A stretch of 64,000 bases of DNA, taken from NCBI GenBank assembly GCA_039090855.1, contig CM077024.1, forward strand, positions 68,016,594 through 68,080,593, in the 5' to 3' direction. Both the position numbers and the translations under genes were made by a program. Positions 11,674-21,991 of this stretch are shown piece by piece (the first letter of the stretch is position 1; each line of letters begins with the position of its first letter). The notes under the pieces were generated by a model. It was given only the letters and a program-made list of their open reading frames with translations. It was not told the DNA's origin and did not search any database. The stretch comes from Macrothele yani. Lineage: Eukaryota > Arthropoda > Arachnida > Araneae > Macrothelidae.

Positions 11674-13984
11674 ATATCATCATCATCATCAATGTCAACC
11701 ATTATCAATCCACTGCTGGACGAAGGTCTCCCCAAGTTTCTTCCTGAACGGTCTGTCTTGTGCCAGTCTCCTCCATGTTCTCCCGCATACTTTCGAATTT
11801 CATCCACCCATCTCCCATGTGGTCTTCTTCTGGGTCTTTTCCTGTCCCTTGGAATCCAGTCTAAAATTTCCGCTGTTCATTGATGGTCTGTCCTTCTGGC
11901 AATATGTCCAGCCCATTGCCATTTTAGGGATTTTACTCTGATCATGATGCCTTACAGTCTTGTCATTTTTCTGATCCACGAATTCTACTTCTTATCTCTC
12001 CTAGTTACCCCAAACATGCACCTCTCCATGCTTTTTTGAGTTGTCTGCAGTGTTTGTATGTCTCTTTTAGTTAAAGTCCACGTCTCTGCACCAAAGCATC
12101 CTTCCAGGGCTTACCACACGTAAGCACTGGAAGGATGCATTGATCAAACACTTTTCTCTTAAGACATAATGGCATATCGCTCTTAAAAATTATACTGTTT
12201 CTTCCAAAAGTTCTCCAGGCAAGTTTTATACGCCAATTAATTTCTTGATCAATGTGACTGTCACTTGGTATCTGCAGTCCAAGAAAAATGTAGGTATTGG
12301 TAATCTCCAGCTTTTCCCCATCAATCGACAAATCTTCATTTCTTGTAAAAGCATTGTACATCACTTTTGTCTTCTGAAAGTTCATTTTTAATCCCACTTC
12401 TTTACTCTTGTCAGCAAGTTCCTGGATTATACTCTGCACATATGATGGGGTAGTTGCAAAAATGACTATATCATCAGAAAAACGAAGGTAAGTTAGATAA
12501 TCTCCATTAATCTTTATCCCTTTGTTTTCCCAGTTAAGTGATTGAAAGACATTTTCCAAAGTGGTATTAAAGAGTTTGGGAGATATAGTGTCGCCTTGCC
12601 TCACTCGCCTTCCAATTTTTATGGGTGCTGTATTCTAAAATAGCCGAATCATTGCACTTGCATTTTCATAAATGTTATTGATAATATTAATGTATGCATC
12701 TTCAATACCGCAGAATTTCAAAGTCATTGTAACTGTTGATGGTTTCATCGAGTCAAAGGCATTTTTGTAATCGATAAAAGCCATGCATAACGGAAGTTCA
12801 TATTCCCTTGCTCTTTCAATTAGTTCTCTCAGTACGTGGATATTGATCTATAGTGCTGTAGCCACTCCTGAATCCGGCTTGTTCTCTCGGTTGAGCCATG
12901 TCTAGTGTTACCTTCAAGCGGTGTGAAAGAACTTTAGTGAAGATTTTATAAACCATTGATACGACGCTGATAGGTCTGTAGTTCCTGATATTTTCAATGT
13001 CACCTTTTTTATGTAGCAAGATCATTGTAGCATTGTTCTAATCCTCCCTTCATTAAGACACCGAGTGAAAGCTTGGGCGAGTAGTGTTTCAATTTCTCCA
13101 CTTGCTTCTTGTATGATTTCTACTGTAATTCCATCTTCTTCTGGAGCTTTTCCCCGTTTCATGTTCTTGATTGCATGTGCAACTTCTGCTGGGAGGACTG
13201 GAAGAACTGCGACCTTTCGCAATGTCTGAAGTACATGGATCATGTCTTTCATATAGTTTTGAGTAGAAATATTTCACTTTTGTCAAACGTTCGCCTCTAT
13301 TTCTTGTTACAGAACCATCTTCTTTTTTCAGAGCCGTAATCAGTTTACTTCCCTTACTCAGATGTCCCTTTGCTCTCTTCAGGCTTTGGTTGTTTTTAAT
13401 TGCTTTCCTCACAAGTTCACAGTTGAATTTCCTTACGTCTTCAGTGATACTTTTTCATACTGTCTTGCATGTCTCTATATATTCCACTTTGGAAGTCACA
13501 TCTCTTTTAGTTGTCCTCGTCTCTCTTCTTTTTTGCATCAGAATTTTGGTTTTTCCTGATAATTTGTTCATATGCAACTTGTTCTTAGTGCCAGCTATTT
13601 GTGTTGCTGTTTCCATAAGTGACTAGGTTAGTTTTCTGTTAACTTCAAATACGTATGTCCACTTCTTCCGACGTTAGAACTACTAGAGCAGAGAATCTGT
13701 TCCTCAGTTCCAATTTGAACGTATTATGATGTTTTTAAAGGTTGGTATGTCAATACACTTTGTTTGTTTTATGAGCTTCCCACGCTCAAGTTTAGCATTG
13801 AGGTGCATCTTACATCTTACCATTCTACGGTCACTACCTGTGTTGAACTTGTTTAGCACACTGCTGTCTTCCAGGACAAATTTCTAGTTACACATAATAA
13901 AATCAATTTCACTTGTCAATCCATTGGGATGCCTCTATGTCCATTTCTTTTGCTGCTTTTTGTTGAAAAAGGAGTTCATGACCA
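11674..13984 (-). mobile_element. RTE-type LINE (copy B), reverse orientation, degenerate
   Basis: The 3' end is at 11674 (ATCATCATCATC on the plus strand, the inverted GATGAT tail). Going up in coordinate, the minus strand shows the C-terminal region, the reverse transcriptase at 12071-13252 in pieces (RQGDTISPKLF; LRFSDDIVIF with Ala of the usual FADD box replaced by Ser; NYRPISVVSMVYKIFTKVL), and fragments of the endonuclease C-terminal part to about 13984 (SEIDFIM). Several frameshifts and an apparent deletion near 12110 make it a pseudogene. The 5' part is missing. Confidence 0.87.
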
Positions 13985-14927
13985 TTTATATACACGTACT
14001 TATATGTATCGTGATTCCTTAGAAACTAATGTGAGATCACTTTGTAACTCTTACTACAATGAGAAATTCATCGTTTTCTGTATTTGATGAGATGTCAGAA
14101 CACATCTAGAGACATTCCCAGCCACGCAGACTGCACAGTAGCTCGTGATTCGGCGGGGAAACCGGAAATCAACGTCTGAGAGTTGTTCCAAGTGCTGCTA
14201 AAGGTATTCCAGATCAGAAAAATTTAACATCAAGAAGGGACACCAAAATACACCATGAGCTGACTGGACCCATGGATGGGGCACGATGGAAGGATAATTT
14301 ATTCTGTTTAAACATTGCAACCTCCGACGTTATCCAATGAAGGAATATCATGAGCACGAACGGATTCAAATGGACCAAATCATATCTTGAGAGACTCTTC
14401 CATTCAGCTGGTCATTCATACACACAAGGAAACCTGAAGAGTGGTCACACAATAACGTTACAGCATCACCTCCAAAGGCTTGCTTCAGCCACGGAGGTTT
14501 CACAGCCTCGTCTTACTTTCTCCAAAAGCGCAGTTGGATTGCACATAATGACAAACGCTTCGGACCCACGAGGTGATATATTAGTCAGACCAAAAACTAT
14601 TTTTGCTAGTCGTGAACGGTTCTGTGGAGAAAGTTTAACAGCAAGCTAGCCATAGTTGCCTGCATGTAGCAGTGAGAATAGAATGGCTAATGTGGCGTCT
14701 AGTCCTGAATCGCAGCGTCAAAGGGTACGGCTCAGTACCCAGATAGAATCTGATCTGCTGATTTCTAATTTGTTCTGAACAATCCTAACATGCAATACGC
14801 CTCTTACACAAAGCGTCCATTGCCTATTTATCTCCACCCTTCGAGTGCTGCGTTTTCTTTTTTCCACTTTTTTACTCCATGAAAACCTTCTCCACTGAGC
14901 GGTGTGTACACTCAGCCAGACGTGCTA
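13985..14927. other. Intronic sequence, no element identified
   Basis: Contains a 99-residue open frame at 14350-14649 with no family I recognise. No splice or repeat structure was found. Confidence 0.4.
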
Positions 14928-15042
14928 CGAGGGCTATCCAGAAAGTAAGTAACATTCGTACATCACTACCGCACAAGTATTTACTTCACAGTCGCACATG
15001 CGCTGTTGTGTTGCCTCATCCATTAGCGACGCCCTGGTGACA
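14928..15042 (+). mobile_element. mariner 5' end, separated from its coding part
   Basis: Starts CGAGGGCTATCCAGAAAGTA right after TA (14926-14927), the form of a mariner terminal repeat. It continues as a 5' untranslated segment up to the border of the complex repeat. The helix-turn-helix coding part of what is probably the same element resumes at 17332, on the far side of the repeat. Confidence 0.65.
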
Positions 15043-17331
15043 TTTTTAGCACGTCTTTTGTAAAAAAAGATCGTGCTTATGTAATCGGTTTGTCCGTTCG
15101 CCTGTACCCACGGTATGTCTGCAACTATTAGTCCGATTTGAAAAATTCTTTTTGCATTCGAAAGCTTGAAATATGCGAATGATAATACCTCATTTCGTTT
15201 TTTTTTACGATGTACAATTTCGCCGCTAGAGGGCGTAAATGCAGATGATGTCGAATTAAAAAATAAGTTTTATTCCACATATTTGCTCTAAACATCCGAT
15301 TGAAAAAATCTTTTATCTTTCGATTCCATTTATGTCGAAGAGTTTTTGGATATAGTTTCTTTTTCAAATTACGCATAGATTTTCCGCTAGGAGGCGTAAA
15401 AGTAAATTGCATTTTTCCCGATAACTCTTCTTCTAAAACTCCGATTGGAAATAATTTTTTTCCAGCGGATACATCTCCTGATGCACAATCTTTTGCATAT
15501 AATTTCGAATTTTTGGTAAAGAATACTTTGGCCACCAGAGGGCGTAAGTGTTAATTTTCGCTTCTGATGTATTTGCCATAAAATCTGAGCTTCTAAAATA
15601 TCGATTGAAAATTTTTTTTCGTGGACTGATGCCACTCACATCGATAAACCTTTTCGGAAAATTTTCTTCCTAAAATATTTCTTAGTTTCTCCGCCAGGGG
15701 GCGTAGACGTATATCTTATTTTTGTCAATATCTGGACTTCTAGGAGTCCGATTTGAAAAATTCCTTCTTTGTTGAATAGTGTTTTCCGTGTGACATGTTT
15801 TTCATATAATTTCAAAATTTTCAAGTAATTCATAGAGTTTCCGCTAGGGGGCGTAAAGGTAAATTGCGTTTTCCCCTATATCTCTGCTTCTAAATCTCCG
15901 ATCTGAAAAATTCTTTCTGCAGCGGATACAGCTCCTGATGGGAAATCATTTGCACATAATTTCTAATGTTTGCAAAAAAAAAATGGTTTTGCCACCAGGG
16001 GGCGTAAACCTTAATTTCCGCTTCTGATGTATTTGCAGCAAAATATGAGCTTCTAAATTCTCGATTGAAAAGAACATCGTTTGTAGACCAATACTATTCA
16101 TTTCGACAAACCTTTTAGAAACATTTTCTTCCTAAAATAGTAAACGGTTTCTACGCCTGGGGGCGTAGATGTATATCCTATTTTTGTCAATATCTCGACT
16201 TCTAAGAGTCCGATTTAAAAAATTCCTTCTTTGTTGGATAGTGTTTCTAGTGTAACATGTTTTTCCTATGAATTTAAAATTTTCAAGTAATCCATAGATT
16301 TTCCGCTAGGGGCGTAAAGGTAAATTGCGTTTTCCCCTATATCTCTGCTTCTAAATCTCCGATCTGAAAAATTCTTTCTGCACCGGATACAGCTCCTGAT
16401 GGGAAATCGTTTGCATCGTTTGCACGGAATTCAAATTTTTGTGAAAAATTGTTCGGCCGCCAGGTAGCGTACGTCTTAATTTCCGCTTCTGATGTATTTG
16501 CAGCAAAATATGAACTTCTAAAATCTCGATTGAAAAAAAGTCTTTTGTGGACCGATACTACTCATGTCGACAAACCTTTTAGGAACACTTTCTTCTTGAA
16601 GTAATGCATGGTTTCTGCGCCAGGGGCGTAGATGCATATCTTATTTTTGTCAATATCTCTACTTCTAACAGTCCAATTTAAAAAAAAAATCCTTCTTTGT
16701 TGGATAGTGTTTCCGATGCGAAATGTTTTTCCTATAAATTCAAAATTTTCAAGTAAATCATATACTTTCCGCTAGGGCGCACAATGGTAAATTGCGTTTT
16801 GTGCGTTATTTCTGCTCTTAAAACTCCGATTTGAAAAATTCTTCCTGTATCGCATACAAGACCTGACGGAAGATGTTTTTCACGTAATTTCAAATGTTTG
16901 GTAAAGAATGGTTTGGCCACCAGGGGTCATAAGTATTAATTTCTACTTCTGATGTATTTGTAGCAAAATCTGGGCTTCTGAAAACTCGACTAAATTTTTT
17001 TTTCTTGGACCGATACCGCTCGTATGGATAAACCCTTTGTGAATATATTCTTCCTAAAATAATACATGGTTTTCCCACGAAGGGACGTAAAGTCACATCT
17101 TATTTTTGTCGTTAACTCTGTTTCTAAGAGTTCGAAAGCTCACGATTCCGTTTACAGCAATATCTGAGGGATTAAAGACCCGACTGAAAAACTTCTTTCT
17201 TCCGTCAGATACTATTGTTTTCCATACCGGTTCCATTGACTTTGAATAGCTTTGATAAATTTAATTTGCGTCAGAACGGATTCAAAAGACGTGCTTATTA
17301 CACCCGAAAATTCGGTGTCATCTTTCTTGTT
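15043..17331 (+). repeat. Complex tandem-repeat element, right copy, with CTCF-like motifs
   Basis: About 2.3 kb uninterrupted. Thirteen monomers of 148-161 bp each carry a conserved GC-rich block: 15223 CCGCTAGAGGGCG, 15384 CCGCTAGGAGGCG, 15532 CCACCAGAGGGCG, 15691 CCGCCAGGGGGCG, 15841 CCGCTAGGGGGCG, 15992 CCACCAGGGGGCG, then diverged versions at 16153, 16303, 16457, 16618, 16769, 16917 and 17077. The versions rotate in the order CCGCTAG, CCACCAG, CCGCCAG with a period of about 461 bp, so this is a three-monomer higher-order repeat. The rest of each monomer is AT-rich (ATTTGAAAAATTC). The right end has an ACACC-CGAA...TTCGGTGT stem about 12 nt before the border. No coding capacity is believed. 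Confidence 0.88.
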
Positions 17332-17660
17332 TGAGTTTGTGCTTATGTCAAAGGTTTGTGCTGCGTGGTAATAATGTTTTTGTCAATAGAACTCTCCGTC
17401 GACTGCGGAGACCGGTCTGTGATAAGGTTTCTGAATGCGAGAAATATCAGACCAAGTACGATTTATCGGCAAATTTGCAGAATTTACGGACAAAACGCAA
17501 GGAGGGCAGGAATGGTGAGGAAGTGGGTTCGGATGTTTAATGAAGGACGACAGACCGTTTATGAAGAATTGTGCAGTGGAAGGCCCTCTCTGGTCACGCA
17601 AGATTTCGTGGAAAGAGTGAATGAAAAGAGAGAACCGACGCACGCTTCACAATTTCTGAT
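17332..17660 (+). pseudogene. mariner transposase N-terminal fragment
   Basis: Within the frame from 17356 the sequence shows a mariner helix-turn-helix region: SVIRFLNARNIRPSTIYRQI, VRKWVRMFNEGRQTVYEE and SGRPSLVTQDFVERVNEK, as in SETMAR-type transposases. It ends abruptly near 17660, before the catalytic domain, and turns into unrelated AT-rich sequence. It is probably the 3' continuation of the mariner end at 14928-15042, the complex repeat having inserted into the element's 5' untranslated region. Confidence 0.8.
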
Positions 17661-18007
17661 CTTTCAAAATATTTATTTTTGTTTATCTAATTATCTAATT
17701 GCACGGTCGATCCTGATAGCAGATAGATAATGGGAATCATGTTTTTCATCCTCAATTCTGTATATATATATATATGAAAATATTCATGTGTATGTGTGAT
17801 GTTTTCATTTTTCTCTTTCAAACAAAGCTATACCAGCCACTGCTGTAAGGTAAACCATGCGTGTGAAAGTTTATTCGATTTTCAACGAAAGGACGGCATT
17901 GCAGTAACTTACCGACGCCACAATCAAAAGAATTTTCACTCTTCTTTTACCTATTATTTTATTCTTGTCATAAGATTTTGACTTATTTTATCTTTTTTTT
18001 TTATCTA
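17661..18007. other. AT-rich intron with a (TA)n run
   Basis: Holds a short TA run at 17760-17774 and a T-run before 18000. No gene. Confidence 0.5.
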
Positions 18008-19380
18008 CACTGCTGGCCAACCAAACTGCAACTCCAAAGAAGGACATGAGATAGCAAAGCCAGATTTACTGGATACATAACAACAGATACAAATATCAAA
18101 CGATTGAGCTTACAGGCCCGTGCGACTTGCGGAACACGCAGACATCAATAGTTCGTGTGGCCCCCATGGCTGGCAATAACAGCCGCTACACGCCGCGGCA
18201 TCGAACGAAAGAGGCTTTGGATGTGGGCTTCGGGTATGTCGGTCCAGGCTGCTTCCACACGTTGCCACAGTTCATCAAGCATAGTCGCGGGTGGTGCTTG
18301 CCGGGCCACTCGGTTGCCGATCAGCTGCCAGACGTGTTCGATGGGCGACATATCGGGAGAACAGGCTGGCCACGGCGGCAGTGACACCTGGTGGGCCGTG
18401 AAGAACTCTTGCACGATTCGTGTCACGTGCGAGCGCGAATTGTCCTGTTGAAACGTGGCCGCTGGCATGTCCTGCAGGTAAAGGAGGACTACAGGCTCCA
18501 AAACGTCGGATATGTAGCGGTGGCTGTTCAGTGTACCGGCGATGCGTATCAGAGGGGTGCGGGTGTCATATAAAATTGCGCCCCAAACCATAACGCCAGG
18601 TGACGGACCGGATTGGCGATGCATAATGCAGGCGTCATACAGTCTCTCGCCGCGGTGCCGCCACACGAAGATCCAACCATCCTGGTGTTGCAGGCAGAAG
18701 CGGGATTCGTCGGAGAAGACAATGTCTTGCCATTCCGTAGTCCAGGTGCGGCGTTCAACGGCCCACTGCCGACGCACTCGCCGGTGGTGTAACGTCAATG
18801 GTAATCGGAGCAATGGGCGCCAAGCGACATGTCCCCGCTCCTGCAGACGACGTCAAACGGTAAGTGCTGACACAAGTTTTTGCGCAACACACCCTAATTC
18901 CTGCGCTGACGTTCGACATGCCAGTCCTCTCGTTCGGTGGTGTGCCGCGGCTGCGGCAATCACTTACGTCTGGCCGTCCGTCCCTTCTGCACCCGCCTAA
19001 TCCATACTCGCTTCACTGTGGCTGGATGTCGTCCCACACGAGCGCCGATGTCTCGGTACGATAAACCGCTGTCGCGATAAACCACTATTCGTCCTCTGTC
19101 GAACTCCGAAATATGCTAGAATGACTGCCCTATTCTGCGACGAGGCATCAGAAAGCTTCTCGCGCACAGTTCCGGCAGCACAACACACTTCCACTACTTA
19201 CACCCCGCCTTCTGGGCACCCTTCTTATAGTGCTTCTCGGTGGCGTGCCGGGCGCACATGATTTGTATATGCCCTGCAATGCTAATCGTTTGCATGTCCT
19301 CTCGCGGGCGACGCATGCTGTGAATTTCAGGCCAATCGGATGCTTCCTTCTTGGTGTTGCATTTTGGGTGGCTAGCAGTG
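18008..19380 (-). mobile_element. Tc1-like transposon, family CACTGCTGGCC (copy 1)
   Basis: Complete at both ends: CACTGCTGGCCAACC at 18008 and the inverse at 19380 (GGTGGCTAGCAGTG), flanked by TA (18006-18007, 19381-19382). The inverted ends share a further GCAACNCCAA block. Length 1373 bp. The same family occurs at 59399-60807. Confidence 0.93.
18145..18813 (-). pseudogene. Tc1-like transposase catalytic half, open over 222 codons
   Basis: The open frame contains the whole RNase H-like catalytic core of a Tc1 transposase: FSDESRF (first Asp), FQQDNSRSHVTRIV (second Asp; family usual FQQDNARPHV) and CSPDMSPIEHVW (final Glu), then the C-terminal SLFRSMPRRVAAVIASHGGH. The N-terminal helix-turn-helix should lie at about 18814-19180 but is only present in broken frames, so the protein lacks a clean DNA-binding half. 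The apparent start is therefore internal. All three acidic catalytic residues are retained. Compare the sister copy at 59535-60203, which has the same open length. Confidence 0.85.
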
Positions 19381-20231
19381 TATATACATGCTTAAAACAC
19401 AAGGCCGTTTCTGTCTACAATCCGCCAGCGCCACTCACTGGAGCGATTTTCATGATATTTATTTTTTAAATGAAAGCTACTGACAAACAGATTTGTCATC
19501 GCTAATTTTTATTGTCACATATACAGTAATTCTTTTTTTGTTACCATGGCATTTTCTTTGTACAACCCGCCGTTCGTTATTCTGGAGTTTGTTCTCTCTC
19601 GACAATACTTGCAGCGCCATTTGCCTTTCTGCGGTGGTCGGACTTTTAACTAAGCTTTCCGCTATGAACTACGTAGTTGTAATCGAAGTTCAAATTTAAT
19701 CGAAATAGCGGCGCCTTAGACTTTGCTTTCTATGTGAATGCGTTTAAGTTTAGTCTTAGTAAAAAGTTGTTTTGGTTTGTCATGAACGCAGTGTTATCCC
19801 TATTCTCGGTGATGGCAACTGTTTATGTCGTGCTGTTTCTCAGTGTTTATGTAATACTGAGGAGCGTCATTGTTAAATTTGTATACGAGTAGTTAGAAAA
19901 AATTAATGGGAATATTACGAACATTTTGTTCTTGGTGACCTATCTTAAACACTGCCCATTAATAATTCAACCGTTTATTATAGTTATGCATTTTATTACG
20001 ATTCGTGTTATATGACAAGAAAAAATTTCAGTCGCAGCTTTTTCAATCGTTCATGGCACGGGTTACGGACTAGTAAAATGTTTAAATGTGTACAGAGATG
20101 TTCAAAATAATTTCACTACAGTCCATTTATGCTAAATGTGACATTTTGCACCATCTTACAGAGGTAATAGTAATATGGTATTTTAAATTCATGCACTTAT
20201 AATATAACAGTAAATTTGTTTCGTCGCGTAC
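19381..20231. other. Intron just downstream of exon E6
   Basis: No gene or repeat recognised. In gene sense it is the first 0.85 kb of the E6-E7 intron. Confidence 0.5.
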
Positions 20232-20480
20232 CATTTTACCTATCATAGTCACATAAGGACCTAAGTATTTGTTGACGCTGAGCAGATCTAAAGACCGGAT
20301 GTACCAGTACATGATGTCAAGACAATAAATGACTCTTCCTACTTCTAATGTGGGTGGATGTAGCCTTAGCGACACTCCCACTAAAAAGAATATGATCACC
20401 ACCAGATCGCAGGGATTCCACTTTTTCTCCATCCATACAAAAATCTTTTGAGTCAGGTTGACGGGTTCAGAGGCAACAAC
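20232..20480 (-). CDS. Trpm: TRPM channel, exon E6: S3, S4 and S4-S5 linker
   Basis: Encodes VVASEPVNLTQKIFVW, then KKWNPCDLVVIIFFLVGVSL (S3), GRVIYCLDIMYWYIRSLDLL (S4) and SVNKYLGPYVTMIGKM (linker to S5). These are highly characteristic of TRPM channels; WNPCD and the LGP-VTM-GKM stretch also occur in insect TRPM. The acceptor is CCTAG just above 20480 and the donor begins GTACGC at 20231. The exon is 249 nt, 83 codons, phase 0 at both ends. It joins E5 (..LEKIRE) and E7 (VIDMIYF..). The first methionine of the open frame (20432) is internal, not a start. The frame continuing below 20232 is intron read-through. No damage is seen. Confidence 0.96.
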
Positions 20481-20766
20481 CTAGGATAAAAACACAAAAA
20501 ATAAATATTTCTAAATGAGGAGCAAAAAGAAAAATACAAATATCACATTAAAAATATTCATGTCCGATTTATTAAAATAAAAGAACTGCAATTATATGAC
20601 GCTCATTTTTATCGAAGGAATAAAACGCTCGCCAAACGTTATTACAAATTTTGAGGCATTTCTCAAATTAGGTGCTTATGCAGGATTACGTCTACGACCA
20701 GTTGATTCTACGGAACAAAATTTCCGGAAAACGATGTCTAAATCCTTCAAGACAAGTTTACCATTT

Positions 20767-20990
20767 GCCTCCCTGGTAGTTCAGTGGTCAAAGCGCTGGC
20801 TTGTGACCATTCGTTCGCGATGGGCCAGAATTCAAATCCCGGTGGGGCACAAATGCTGTTTTACAACACTAAATTTCTCCCTACCATGGAACCAGTGGCC
20901 CTAAATTAGGGACGGACAAATGCTTATAATTCATTGAGTTAGTTGCCCACCGTAATTGCTAAAACCCTAAACAACAACAAAAAGTTCTCC
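20767..20990 (+). repeat. tRNA-derived SINE, plus orientation
   Basis: Starts with a polymerase III A-box-like TGGTAGTTCAGTGGTCAAAG and a degenerate B box (GAATTCAAATCCC at about 20828), continues with CCCTAAATTAGGGACGG and ends in a CAACAACAAAAA tail near 20983. Same family as 21656-21876, more diverged. Confidence 0.8.
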
Positions 20991-21093
20991 ATTTAACAGG
21001 GAATAGAAGAGTAGGAAATATGAGGCGAATGTTGCCTATATAAAAGAACACCGATCACTGCTAATAAATAAAGTTGTTCTGCTTGATGGCATA

Positions 21094-21991
21094 CACTGAA
21101 TGATCACTGAATTATGACGACCTACCTAATACTTCGTAAGTCCCCCTTTCGTTCTCAGCTATCCGACGTGGCATCGATTCAATAAGATGTCCGAAGCAGT
21201 TAGGAGGTATGGCAACCAAGCTGCTCCGATAAACCGTGGTTAGAAGAGGAGGATGTCGGGGTGGTCTGCAGTTATAGCCCATACGTGCGAGCGTGTAACG
21301 GGTGATCATAACAGGTACTGTTCAGTGTTGACCTCTGTTGTATTGGGTAGTCAAATGATGAACAGTGCTGCTTCTGTTGGCCTGTATGAATCATCGGACC
21401 CGGGGCTCAACTCTCACATCAACCTTTCGCTATCCTGTGCAGTTTTGCCTCCAGAACGTTGTTTGACCATTTTCACTCCAGTCCTGATGCACTTCAACTA
21501 TGGCGGCTCTCGGACAAACCACCAGTTCAGCAGTTTGGGAAATCTAGGCACCCGCTCTCCGAGCTCCGAAAATCTGTCCTTTTTCAAAGTCCAACACATT
21601 TTTCCTTTTAATAATCGCGCTCCGAATTTTACTACCTACTATATTCACATCTTATTATTTTTTTTTTGATTGGAGGTTTAACGACCACCGTGAGCAACTC
21701 AATGGGCTATAAGCAGTCGCCCGTCCCTAATTTAGGGTCACTGGTTCCAGGGAAGGGAGAGAGCCAGTGCCGTAAGACAAGCACAACATCCATGCCTCAC
21801 CGGGATTCGAACCCGGACCCCGTTCGGACGAATGATCAGAGGCCATCGCTTAGACCACTGCACCACCGGGGCGGCATTCACATCTTATGTATACTACGTC
21901 GGTCGACTAACCAGCCCTCTCAGAATTCACATGGTCAACAGACCGCATCCCCTTTTAATAAGGGTGGTCATAAGTCAGTGATCACTCAGTA
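21094..21991 (-). mobile_element. Internally deleted Tc1-like element carrying a SINE
   Basis: Inverted ends CACTGAATGATCACTGAATT at 21094 (after TA) and GGTGGTCATAAGTCAGTGAT...CACTCAG ending near 21991. The minus strand retains a Tc1 C-terminal piece at about 21112-21240 (CFGHLIESMPRRIAE). About 216 bp of the length is a SINE inserted later. Most of the transposase is missing. Confidence 0.75.
21656..21876 (-). repeat. tRNA-derived SINE, well preserved
   Basis: On the minus strand it begins GCCGCCCCGGTGGTGCAGTG, with A-box TGGTGCAGTGGTCTAAGCG and B-box GGTTCGAATCC at the spacing of a tRNA, then a family body (CCCTAAATTAGGGACGG, GAGTTGCTCACGGTGGTCG) and a poly(A) tail (poly(T) at 21658-21667 on the plus strand). 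The reference copy for the family; the closest relative is 56009-56222. Confidence 0.9.

Noticed and set aside
14350..14649. 99-codon open frame between LINE B and the mariner
   Set aside because: No recognised domain, no splice context, no homologue apparent; length is possible by chance.
15128..15833. Overlapping minus-strand open frames of 65-135 codons in the right array
   Set aside because: Translation of the tandem monomers in several frames; no family match and no conservation of one frame over another.
15223..17089. CRISPR array, because of regularly spaced conserved blocks
   Set aside because: Spacers are homologous to each other rather than unique, units are ~154 bp, and the genome is clearly animal with spliced genes.
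7153..17331. A single 10-kb foldback transposon
   Set aside because: Mariner sequence on both sides of the right copy only, and no shared target duplication at 7153 and 17331, favour two independent insertions.
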